Source: Oscillospiraceae bacterium
GTDB lineage: Bacteria > Bacillota_A > Clostridia > Oscillospirales > Ruminococcaceae
Reading direction: 5' to 3'
Assembly (NCBI GenBank): GCA_017523995.1
Contig: JAFWUX010000036.1
Coordinates: 1 to 12,965 of the forward strand
Length of the DNA: 12,965 nt
Shown here piece after piece: positions 7,135 to 12,965 of this stretch. How positions within the stretch are numbered: position 1 is the first letter of the stretch; every line of letters starts with the position of its first letter. A model generated the notes under the pieces. That model was not told the DNA's origin. It did no database searches and saw only the letters and a program-made list of their open reading frames with translations. A program made the translations under genes and the position numbers.

Positions 7135-7853
7135 AAAAGAATTACTCCGCACTCTCAGTAAAGCTACTTGCGATTATTGCTATGACGGTCGATCACATTG
7201 CTGTGGTCTTCGTTCCGCCAAGCAGTATGCTTTACTACTTCATGCGGATGTTCGGTCGGCTGACCGCGCCGATCATGGCGTATTTTATCGCAGAAGGTTT
7301 CCGGCATACGCGCAGTCGAAAAAAGTATCTTCTTCGGCTTGCTGTATTTGGTCTGATCTCGCAGCCATTTTATTTCACCGTCTTCTTCGGAAAAATACCG
7401 GATAGTCCGCAGAACTTCATCGGGAACTGGAACGTCATGGTATCGCTGGCAATCGCACTGCTCACTTTGATCGTACTGGAATCCGGCATACCGGAAACGC
7501 CGCGTCTGATACTCGTTGCCGTCTGCATTTCGCTCGGACACTTTTCTGACTGGTCGCTGATGATCCCGGTGTGGACCGTAATCTTCTACATCTTCCGGAA
7601 TGATTTTCGGAAGATGGCAATCCTTTTTGCAGTCGCTTCGGTTGTGCTGCAAACGATAATCTTCGCCAAGAGCTATGACAGTTTTCTTATGTTTACATAC
7701 CATTACGGAACGCTGTTTGCCCTGGTCCCGATCTGGAAATACAACGGAGAACATGGCAGCGTCCGACACAAAAAGCTGCAACGCTGGTTCTTCTATGTGT
7801 ACTATCCCGTGCACATGGCGGTATTATTGCTTATTCAAGCCTTGATCGAATGA
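7131..7853 (+). CDS. TraX family integral membrane protein
   Basis: 240 residues, coupled to the relaxase by a 4-nt ATGA overlap. The family signature is at the N-terminus: SVKLLAIIAMTVDHIAVVF with Asp21-His22, then RMFGRLTAPIMAYFIAEGFRHTRSRKKYLLRL. About seven or eight hydrophobic segments cover the rest, for example NVMVSLAIALLTLIVL, ILVAVCISLGHF and YYPVHMAVLLLIQAL. In F-like plasmids TraX acetylates pilin; the family belongs with acyltransferase-3-like membrane proteins, and in Firmicute mobile elements it is common beside relaxases although no pilin is modified there, so its substrate here is unknown. The length is normal for the family. No terminator follows, so some transcription may run into the next unit. 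Confidence 0.87.
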   Translation: MKKNYSALSVKLLAIIAMTVDHIAVVFVPPSSMLYYFMRMFGRLTAPIMAYFIAEGFRHTRSRKKYLLRLAVFGLISQPFYFTVFFGKIPDSPQNFIGNWNVMVSLAIALLTLIVLESGIPETPRLILVAVCISLGHFSDWSLMIPVWTVIFYIFRNDFRKMAILFAVASVVLQTIIFAKSYDSFLMFTYHYGTLFALVPIWKYNGEHGSVRHKKLQRWFFYVYYPVHMAVLLLIQALIE

Positions 7854-7858
7854 TAGTC

Positions 7859-7870
7859 GTTCATATGAAC
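7859..7870. promoter_or_regulatory. Perfect 12-bp palindrome (GTTCATATGAAC), putative operator
   Basis: The sequence is identical to its reverse complement and ends at the base before the -35 hexamer of the promoter at 7871. It starts six bases after the TraX stop. Its position suggests a dimeric regulator binding beside RNA polymerase. No regulator gene is seen in the window, so the binder would be the downstream products or a factor elsewhere. Confidence 0.5.
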
Positions 7871-7899
7871 TTGACAAATATTATTATTTTCGTTATAAT
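7871..7899 (+). promoter_or_regulatory. Consensus promoter of the GIY-YIG/DUF6465 unit
   Basis: TTGACA at 7871-7876, a 17-nt AT-rich spacer and TATAAT at 7894-7899: both hexamers are exact. A transcript starting near 7906 would have a leader of about 33 nt before the TTG start at 7939. Confidence 0.9.
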
Positions 7900-7938
7900 T
7901 GAAGACAAAGAAGTATTTTTCCATGGAGGGATGTAATC

Positions 7939-8724
7939 TTGAACCTCGATCAGTTATTAAAGCTTGAAGGCATCACAGACTATTACATTCTCTGGTATGG
8001 TGCTGAGATTGCAGACCAGTATATGAACGATAGTGGATTGCTAAAGGGTACTGTTGATCTACAAAAAGGAAAACCAAAGACTGAAGAACGGATTTATATT
8101 TTTTTATCAGGGATTGATAAGAAAACATGTCGTTATCGTTTCGCTGGCAAGTTGCATCCCATCGATAATAACACGATTTATTCTTTTAAACGAGTCAATA
8201 TACAGCTTGACGATTATGCAGGAAGACTTGTTCTTCGAAGAGAAAACGGATTTAGTTTATATAATAGTGCTACCACCGGAAAGGACTTTATTGTCGAAGA
8301 GATTTGGGGAAAAGAGCTTCACAGAACAGTTCGTCCTTTTATTGACTATGATTCCGTTGAGTTATCATTTGATGAATTGAAAGAGGTTATAGAAGGTCAT
8401 TATTCGGATTATTTCAAAGCCCTTTCCTCAGTCAAAGGCATATACATGATTGTTGACGGAAATACAGGAAAGCTGTATATCGGAAGTGCTTATGGTTCGG
8501 ATGGAATTTGGGGGCGATGGAACTCCTATGTCAACACCTTTCATGGTGGTAACTTTGAACTAGAAGAGCTCTATCTCGATCATGGTGAAGAGTATTTTCT
8601 AAAATTCAAATACATCATTTTGCAGATTTTACCTTTCAAGATATCAGATAAAGAAATAATAGAAATTGAAGCGAAATACAAAAACAGATTCTTAACCAGA
8701 GAGTTTGGATTGAATTCAAATTAA
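7939..8724 (+). CDS. GIY-YIG nuclease-like protein with uncharacterised N-terminal domain
   Basis: 261 residues. Start TTG 7939: GGAGG at 7925-7929 lies nine bases upstream, and the nearby ATG at 7931 is followed at once by TAA. Residues 166-255 match the GIY-YIG fold: G167-I-Y169 (VKGIYMIVDGNTG), Y180-I-G182 (KLYIGSAYG), the catalytic Arg193 in GIWGRWNSYV, the metal-binding Glu in IEIEAKYKNRF (around 242-244) and an Asn at 249. All motifs needed for a metal-dependent nuclease are present. Residues 1-150 are mixed alpha/beta with no family I recognise; they may set target specificity. It is the first gene of a separately promoted unit inside a mobile element, with DUF6465 40 nt downstream. 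Stand-alone GIY-YIG proteins occur as homing or restriction nucleases and in phage or plasmid defence. Which of these applies cannot be told from sequence alone. Confidence 0.78.
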   Translation: MNLDQLLKLEGITDYYILWYGAEIADQYMNDSGLLKGTVDLQKGKPKTEERIYIFLSGIDKKTCRYRFAGKLHPIDNNTIYSFKRVNIQLDDYAGRLVLRRENGFSLYNSATTGKDFIVEEIWGKELHRTVRPFIDYDSVELSFDELKEVIEGHYSDYFKALSSVKGIYMIVDGNTGKLYIGSAYGSDGIWGRWNSYVNTFHGGNFELEELYLDHGEEYFLKFKYIILQILPFKISDKEIIEIEAKYKNRFLTREFGLNSN

Positions 8725-8764
8725 CTGGTTTGGATATAGAAGAATCATTATGGAGGTATCACCT

Positions 8765-9136
8765 ATGCCAAGCAGAAAGAAAACTGAAATCGCACCTGTT
8801 GCCGAAGCCACCGTAGCAATCGCAGCAGAAACCGTCACGGAAATTGCCGCAGAAGCTCCTGACGAGAAACCGGTAAAGAAACCGGCGGCAAAGAAAGCCG
8901 CTCCTGCAAAGAAGCCTGCCACTAAAACAACAAAGGCAGCAGCACCGAAAGAAACCGTCAAGATTCAGTTCGGCGCAGACGAGTATGACTACGCGGAAAT
9001 CAAGAAAGCTGTCGAAGCAGATTACAAGTGCAAGGTCAAGGATAGAATCAAGACTGTCGAAATCTACATTAAGCCGGAGGACAAGGCTGTCTATTATGTT
9101 GTCAACAGCGGCTTCACCGATAAGATTGAACTGTAA
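8765..9136 (+). CDS. DUF6465-like small protein with Lys/Ala/Pro-rich tail
   Basis: 123 residues. Start ATG 8765, preceded by GGAGG at 8752-8756; an in-frame ATG at 8750 overlaps that site and is unlikely. The N-terminal half is low complexity: an Ala/Glu/Val-rich part (1-35), then basic KKPAAKK-type repeats (36-63) resembling histone H1 or HU-tail sequences. The C-terminal 60 residues (VKIQFGADEYDYAEIKKAVE, then IYIKPEDKAVYYVVN) match the DUF6465 pattern as I remember it, a family found in clostridia. Such a tail favours nucleic acid or cell-envelope polyanion binding, but function is unknown. No promoter precedes it within 40 nt, so it is probably cotranscribed with the GIY-YIG gene. A weak GAGAG/CTCTC inverted repeat follows the stop but has no T-tract. 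Confidence 0.75.
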   Translation: MPSRKKTEIAPVAEATVAIAAETVTEIAAEAPDEKPVKKPAAKKAAPAKKPATKTTKAAAPKETVKIQFGADEYDYAEIKKAVEADYKCKVKDRIKTVEIYIKPEDKAVYYVVNSGFTDKIEL

Positions 9137-9206
9137 GAACGAACAGAGAGAACGGGTGGCTCTCGATAGTATTCTAATGCTGTCAATAGGCTTGTTTCTC
9201 ATACAG

Positions 9207-9235
9207 TTAACTTTTGCGTTTCATTTTGATTTAAT
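9207..9235 (+). promoter_or_regulatory. Probable promoter of the CHAP-like/dockerin/LRR gene
   Basis: TTAACT (9207-9212), a 17-nt spacer and TTTAAT (9230-9235); each box has four or five consensus bases. It is followed by the leader hairpin at 9246-9264. The interval 9137-9302 holds no gene I can support. Confidence 0.5.
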
Positions 9236-9245
9236 AGGAACAATC

Positions 9246-9264
9246 GGCAAGATCTCAACTTGCC
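9246..9264 (+). other. Hairpin in the 5' leader of the following gene
   Basis: A perfect 6-bp stem, GGCAAG (9246-9251) with CTTGCC (9259-9264), loop 7 nt, 26 nt before AGGAGA. There is no T-tract, so it is not a terminator on this strand; it may affect mRNA stability. Confidence 0.4.
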
Positions 9265-9302
9265 TGATGAAAAAATAAGAATATATGTCAGGAGAATGTC
9301 AT

Positions 9303-10970
9303 ATGATAGGATTAAAAAAAACTACATCCGTTTTACTGTCTGCTGTATTGCTCTTTGGAATAGCAGGAAATATGTCAGCTATACCGACCAATGCGGCATC
9401 CGTCAATTATCCGGTAAAGCTAAGTACAGTGTTGGCAGACTGGAATAACAAGATGGCAAAAGAGCAGAAAAAATATGAGCATGGAAAATATTGGAATGAC
9501 ATCAACAATCCCAATGGAAAAGAAGGGTATACCGAGACAGCATGCAACCACGACAAGACAATATCCGATTGTTTTGCCTATCATGTTTTAAAACCATTTG
9601 ATGACAAATTCCCTAGAGTACCAAATCAAACTACTACTGAAAAATACAAACAATGTATGGCTTTCGCGCGGAAGTTGGCAAATGATGTATTCAGAACAGA
9701 TCATTTTATTCGCTACAACATTGTTAACGGAAAGATCAATTACACAACAGGTGGGTGGAAAGACTATGTTCCACAAGTAGGCGACCAACTTCGGCTGCTT
9801 ACAGAAGGTTCCGGCGGTCACAGCGTTTTTATTACTGGCATTGATAATGGCAAAATCACTTTTGCGGGATGCAATGGTGACATGAAGACATGCAAGATCG
9901 AATGGGGCTGCACGCAGTATTACACGAGTATCACAAACAAAAAGTTAATCGACGTAGACATGGATTATATAAAAAACAATGCAATCTATGTTGAACGCGT
10001 AATTCTTGCCGGAGACCTGAATCTGAACGGCAAAATTGACAAGGATGATCTTCCGAAATTCAAATCAGTTATGATTGATTACAAGCATCCAGACTGGAAA
10101 ATCTATGCAACCGATTACGATGTAAACGGAGACCTAAAAATAAATAGTGCCGATTACACCGCACTGAGCAACTATGCTTCTAAATCCCAAGCCGATGGTT
10201 ACATAGTCGATTCATTTAGCGCTCCTCAAATGCCATATAACAGTCCTCCGACAGACTGCTTTGTTTATAAAAATGGAATATACAAACGGTTGAAGTATTC
10301 AGGTGCAGCATTTATCGGTTCTTTCCTTACAGAAACAACTAATTTCAATGTTGCCGATTATCCGATTGATCCAAGCGACAGACAAACATATTCAGTGGTG
10401 GAAATCGGTAAAAATAATTATCGCTATGGAATCGGTGATTCAATGCTAAATAAGCTGGAGTCAATTACAATTCCTCAAACTACAAAAATTATTAATCTTG
10501 CCTCATTTGCAAGCAATGACATATCCGCTTTGAAAAACGTGTATTTCTCCGGTACCCCAGCTCTAAAAGCGATTGGATCTAACGCTTTTATGAATTGCAA
10601 GAACCTTTCAAGGCTCGATTTGAGCAGCTGCCGTCATCTCACCGAAATAGGGAACTGCGCATTTTACGGCTGCACAAAGTTGTCTCTGATTATGCTCCCG
10701 TCCGTTTCTTCTCAACAAGAAGCGACGCTAAAATTTGGCACGACTTCGGAAGTTTTCGACAGCAATCTTTCCTCTACTGTTACCCTTTACTTTAATAATA
10801 CAAGCAGCTATGAAAGAAAAGTCATCCTTCAGGATAATGACATTTCGCTATGGAAAAGCGGAAAAATCCATATTCTTGCCTCTGGAAAGACAAGAATCAT
10901 GGATAAGCAGGATAATACGCTTGCTGTAAACCAGTATAATCAACTTGTACAGCTTAATCCCAATAATTGA
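9303..10970 (+). CDS. Secreted CHAP/papain-like protein with dockerin and BspA-type leucine-rich repeats
   Basis: 555 residues. Start ATG 9303 with AGGAGA at 9290-9295. Residues 1-32 form a secretion signal (LKK, hydrophobic VLLSAVLLFGIAG, cleavage near TNAAS). Residues 112-232 resemble a CHAP/NlpC-type papain fold: Cys118 in QCMAFARKL, PQVGDQLRLL, His173 in GGHSVFITGI, and a third polar position near AGCNG (188-192). This predicts a peptidoglycan amidase/endopeptidase or cysteine peptidase. Residues 236-292 are a type I dockerin with both calcium-binding repeats (GDLNLNGKIDKDDL; YDVNGDLKINSADYTAL), which would dock to a cohesin on a scaffoldin or the cell surface. Residues 380-465 hold leucine-rich repeats of the BspA/LRR_5 kind (LESITIPQT, ALKAIGSNAFMNC, LTEIGNCAFYGC). 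A mature length and a terminator downstream suggest an intact gene. The enzyme class is inferred; a degenerate binding role is possible. Confidence 0.72.
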   Translation: MIGLKKTTSVLLSAVLLFGIAGNMSAIPTNAASVNYPVKLSTVLADWNNKMAKEQKKYEHGKYWNDINNPNGKEGYTETACNHDKTISDCFAYHVLKPFDDKFPRVPNQTTTEKYKQCMAFARKLANDVFRTDHFIRYNIVNGKINYTTGGWKDYVPQVGDQLRLLTEGSGGHSVFITGIDNGKITFAGCNGDMKTCKIEWGCTQYYTSITNKKLIDVDMDYIKNNAIYVERVILAGDLNLNGKIDKDDLPKFKSVMIDYKHPDWKIYATDYDVNGDLKINSADYTALSNYASKSQADGYIVDSFSAPQMPYNSPPTDCFVYKNGIYKRLKYSGAAFIGSFLTETTNFNVADYPIDPSDRQTYSVVEIGKNNYRYGIGDSMLNKLESITIPQTTKIINLASFASNDISALKNVYFSGTPALKAIGSNAFMNCKNLSRLDLSSCRHLTEIGNCAFYGCTKLSLIMLPSVSSQQEATLKFGTTSEVFDSNLSSTVTLYFNNTSSYERKVILQDNDISLWKSGKIHILASGKTRIMDKQDNTLAVNQYNQLVQLNPNN

Positions 10971-10989
10971 TAACTCTAAATCCTAAACA

Positions 10990-11024
10990 GAAAGCACCGG
11001 ATTATTTTTAATTCCGGTGCTTTC
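10990..11024 (+). terminator. Probable terminator after the CHAP-like/dockerin gene
   Basis: A perfect 12-bp stem, GAAAGCACCGGA (10990-11001) with TCCGGTGCTTTC (11013-11024), 11-nt T-rich loop, starting 20 nt after the stop. The tail lacks a proper T-run, so termination strength is uncertain. Confidence 0.65.
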
Positions 11025-11081
11025 AGCTTGTCCACAAAGTAAGCGTAAATCATCCCACGTCCAACACGAACAGACAAAAAG

Positions 11082-11120
11082 ATACCACGCCCAGAATCAC
11101 TCTGATGGGCGTTGGGGTAT
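11082..11120 (+). repeat. Imperfect inverted repeat in the gap between the two dockerin genes
   Basis: ACGCCCA (11087-11093) pairs with TGGGCGT (11106-11112), and ATACC (11082-11086) with GGTAT (11116-11120), with a 3-nt bulge and 12-nt loop. No T-tract follows. It lies in the 300-nt gene-free gap 10971-11270, which otherwise holds only the terminator at 10990 and the promoter at 11177. Confidence 0.45.
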
Positions 11121-11176
11121 TAATGGGAATTAGCGGCAGCTCTATAAAATTTATAAATAGATTACTGCACGATATA

Positions 11177-11205
11177 TTGACAAAGTCGAAATTATCGTGT
11201 ATACT
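11177..11205 (+). promoter_or_regulatory. Strong promoter of the caspase-like/dockerin gene
   Basis: TTGACA (11177-11182), a 17-nt spacer and TATACT (11200-11205): the same two hexamers and spacing as the promoter at 2577, sharing TTGACAAAG. The short inverted repeat CGATA/TATCG (11170-11174, 11193-11197) brackets the -35 and is probably incidental. The leader to the ATG at 11271 is about 60 nt. Confidence 0.85.
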
Positions 11206-11270
11206 GAAAATGGTTTCTATTATGCTGCTGATTGAACGATTTCAAATAACAAGACAGGGAGGATTTGTTT

Positions 11271-12833
11271 ATGAAACGAAAAAAATGGATATCGCTGACA
11301 ATGGCATTGATAATGGTTGGCAATCTGCTCCCGATGCAATTAAAGGCAGATGCCGCATCCATATCGGATGAGGTTCGGGAGGATATCATCGCAATTAATT
11401 CGTATCTGCAAGGAATTCTGGTCGGAACAGAAGCTGTTGACATCAACGAAGATGGCTGTATCAACGCGGTTGATTTGACTCTGGCAAAGCGCGATCTGCT
11501 GGGCGATAACACGCCCGCACTGAAGCCTTTAAGGGCAGATACATGGGATATTTATCTGAACGAGGAAGCGACCGTCACATTCACTGTGCAGACAGTCAGT
11601 ATTACAGATCCCGTGATACTGTATGACGAAGCGGACGATGTTCTCGCAGAGATGCATGATGACGGCAAGAACGGAGACAAGACTGCGGGAGACAGTATCT
11701 ATACAGCGACTGCGGTGCTCTCCTCTGACAAGACAAAAAACGCTGGCTATTATGCTGCTGCCGGAGAGCTGCGCAGCGAGCCCTTTGAGATATGCTTTTA
11801 TCGGGACATGGAAGATGAAGACATAAGTGGGTTTCTGACTTTGTTCTGGAAAATCTCTGAAATGAGCTTTGATGAAGCATCAGAATTTATCATGCAGTCC
11901 GATGAGATCAGTTCCTTTTCGGCCGATGAGGAACTGAAGCAGATTTGGTATCAGAGTGTTTACGGCATCCAGGGATGTTTTGAAGAACCACAGGAATCTG
12001 AAGAACAGACACTGGGCTCCGGTGTGCGTATAGATATAAGTGACGGTGGCTATGATTATAAAGCGGCGGAAGAATATATAGAAGCAAATACATTTACACC
12101 CGCGCATCCGGATAAAAGAGATGTGATCGTGCTGCGTCCGTTTCAGAAGAATTTGCCTAAACCTGTTTTTTCAAGAGCCGGTGAATTGCTGGCGAATGCT
12201 TTGGACGGCTCGCTGACTGAACTCGATGATCAGGATGTAACGCTGGAACAATTAAAAAACCTTGATTCATACGGAACGGTTTTGCTTAATACACATGGTG
12301 TACTAGTTGATTCAAACCGGGACGAGAGTATTCCGAGTGTCATTTATCTCCTGACCGGAGAAAGTGTACCCAACGGAAATATAGATATTGCTTTTCCATG
12401 GCAGAGTTATTCCGCTGACTTTTGGGCCGGACGAGTAGCCTGTTTCGGTGCTGGCAGCAGTTATCGAATTTCAGTCAGCTATAAATTCTTTGATAAATAC
12501 TACGCGTCCGGCTCTTTGGATCAGTCATTCTGGTTTTTGGGTGCATGCTATAGTCTGCATAACTATCAGCTCGCGGATACTTTGATCAGCAAAGGCGCCG
12601 GTGCTGTCATTGGATATTCTGATGTGACCAGTACGCACTATTGTTATAAAACGATGCTCGAAACAGTGATTAACAGTATGGTATTGAATGCTGAAAATGT
12701 CAAGAAAGCCGTGTTAGAATCCAAGGCGCGCTACGGTTATTTCGATCCGTACAATCCTGAGAATGAAATGAGATTCAGGGGACGACCGCATTTCAAGTTG
12801 GTAGAAGCAGCCGGAGACAACACAGTGTTATGA
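11271..12833 (+). CDS. Secreted clan CD (caspase/gingipain-like) cysteine peptidase with dockerin-like repeat
   Basis: 520 residues. Start ATG 11271 with AGGGAGG at 11256-11262; a TTG six bases earlier is unlikely. Residues 1-29 are a secretion signal (MKRKK, hydrophobic core, cleavage near ADAAS). Residues 34-78 carry a dockerin-like unit: a helix DIIAINSYLQGIL and one clear calcium loop, VDINEDGCINAVDLTLAKRDLLG; the first calcium loop seems missing, so cohesin binding may be weak or atypical. Residues 88-177 form a beta-sandwich-like domain with a Gly/Asp-rich loop (HDDGKNGDKTAGDS), like choice-of-anchor X domains. Residues 283-490 resemble a caspase-like fold: a hydrophobic strand ending in His342-Gly (TVLLNTHGV) and another ending in Cys426 (WFLGACYS), the His/Cys dyad arrangement of families such as C11, C13, C25 and CHAT. 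Which clan CD family is uncertain. The presence of the dyad predicts an active secreted peptidase. Own promoter; the downstream side is an IS-like end. Confidence 0.72.
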   Translation: MKRKKWISLTMALIMVGNLLPMQLKADAASISDEVREDIIAINSYLQGILVGTEAVDINEDGCINAVDLTLAKRDLLGDNTPALKPLRADTWDIYLNEEATVTFTVQTVSITDPVILYDEADDVLAEMHDDGKNGDKTAGDSIYTATAVLSSDKTKNAGYYAAAGELRSEPFEICFYRDMEDEDISGFLTLFWKISEMSFDEASEFIMQSDEISSFSADEELKQIWYQSVYGIQGCFEEPQESEEQTLGSGVRIDISDGGYDYKAAEEYIEANTFTPAHPDKRDVIVLRPFQKNLPKPVFSRAGELLANALDGSLTELDDQDVTLEQLKNLDSYGTVLLNTHGVLVDSNRDESIPSVIYLLTGESVPNGNIDIAFPWQSYSADFWAGRVACFGAGSSYRISVSYKFFDKYYASGSLDQSFWFLGACYSLHNYQLADTLISKGAGAVIGYSDVTSTHYCYKTMLETVINSMVLNAENVKKAVLESKARYGYFDPYNPENEMRFRGRPHFKLVEAAGDNTVL

Positions 12834-12865
12834 TACAATAGATAGGTAACAGAGGGGATAGAAAA

Positions 12866-12928
12866 ACAACTTCCAAAATGATATAATGTTAAGTACCACC
12901 CAAACACCAATATCAAAAAGGAAGTTGT
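12866..12928 (+). promoter_or_regulatory. IS upstream region: inverted repeat around a -10 box, covering the Shine-Dalgarno
   Basis: ACAACTTCC (12866-12874) and GGAAGTTGT (12920-12928) are perfect 9-bp inverted repeats. Between them is TATAAT at 12882-12887, without a clear -35. The right arm overlaps the AAAAGGAAG ribosome-binding site of the following ORF, so an RNA including the left arm would hide that site. A transcript starting after the -10 would lack the left arm. The exact end of the IS is not resolved; 12834-12865 holds nothing recognisable. Confidence 0.5.
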
Positions 12929-12930
12929 CT

Positions 12931-12965
12931 ATGAACAGTATAACACAAGAAGCGCACTTTCGTCA
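12931..12965 (+). CDS. Start of a putative IS481-type transposase, cut by the window end
   Basis: Only eleven full codons are visible: MNSITQEAHFR, preceded by AAAAGGAAG. This resembles the N-terminus of IS481/IS3-like DDE transposases with a helix-turn-helix (xxxTQEAxFRQ...), as I remember them. The remainder, terminal repeats and target-site duplication are outside the window. Confidence 0.5.
   Translation, partial: MNSITQEAHFR

Noticed and set aside
9137..9170. Terminator after the DUF6465-like gene (GAGAG/CTCTC)
   Set aside because: The stem is only five base pairs and no T-tract follows.
10982..11160. Small minus-strand membrane peptide (contains RVILGVVSFCLFVLDVG)
   Set aside because: The hydrophobic stretch is suggestive, but there is no plausible start codon or ribosome-binding site, and it lies over the inverted repeat.
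11105..11371. 88-codon + strand open frame before the caspase-like gene
   Set aside because: It runs through the promoter and overlaps the real gene in another frame; no ribosome-binding site at 11105.
1..12965. CRISPR array or intact tRNA/rRNA gene
   Set aside because: No regularly spaced repeats were seen, and the only tRNA-like sequence is the 3' fragment at 4195-4215.

Overview
The window looks like chromosomal DNA from an anaerobic Firmicute of the Ruminococcus/Oscillospiraceae type. The signs are two secreted proteins with dockerin-like repeats, a DUF6465-type protein, a MobV-type relaxase next to a TraX-like membrane protein, Gram-positive Shine-Dalgarno sites and consensus TTGACA-N17-TATAaT/TATACT promoters. 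No species is claimed. All annotated genes are on the + strand; the only minus-strand features are a tRNA 3' remnant and its terminator.

Region 1 (1-4143) is GC-rich and looks like host backbone. It holds the 3' part of an ECF-type sigma factor gene, overlapping by ATGA a large single-pass membrane protein. That protein has a short cytoplasmic N-terminus, a duplicated extracellular domain and a C-terminal lectin-like jelly-roll domain, which together suggest a sigma/receptor sensing pair. After a terminator and a near-perfect promoter comes a lipoprotein serine hydrolase (class A beta-lactamase/DD-peptidase fold) whose catalytic motifs are split over two reading frames, so it is broken or mis-sequenced.

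Region 2 (about 4156-8724, extending to 9136 or beyond) is more AT-rich and looks like an integrated mobilizable element. Its left edge is a 21-nt tRNA 3' end on the minus strand, still followed by its own terminator. Next is a tyrosine recombinase that has lost its C-terminal catalytic half, a 52-codon ORF overlapping the truncated end, a MobV/Pre relaxase and TraX, the last three joined by 4-nt or similarly tight junctions. A separate unit follows with a consensus promoter and a perfect 12-bp palindrome against its -35 box. It encodes a GIY-YIG nuclease-like protein and, 40 nt later, a DUF6465-like protein with a Lys/Ala/Pro-rich tail. No second copy of the tRNA end was seen, so the right boundary is probably outside the window or lost.

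Region 3 (9137-12833) encodes two secreted proteins, each with its own promoter. The first combines a CHAP/NlpC-like papain-fold domain, a two-repeat dockerin and BspA-like leucine-rich repeats. The second combines a dockerin-like repeat, a beta-sandwich domain and a caspase/gingipain-like (clan CD) domain with a His-Gly and Gly-Ala-Cys pair. Together they look like a small set of potentially scaffold-bound extracellular cysteine peptidases or peptidoglycan enzymes. The window ends in the first codons of what looks like an IS481-type transposase.

The most noteworthy points are the tRNA-anchored element with a dead integrase but intact mobilization genes, the palindrome-controlled GIY-YIG/DUF6465 unit, the two dockerin-bearing putative cysteine peptidases, and the sigma factor/lectin-receptor pair. 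All functional statements rest on reading motifs by eye; no database search was possible.
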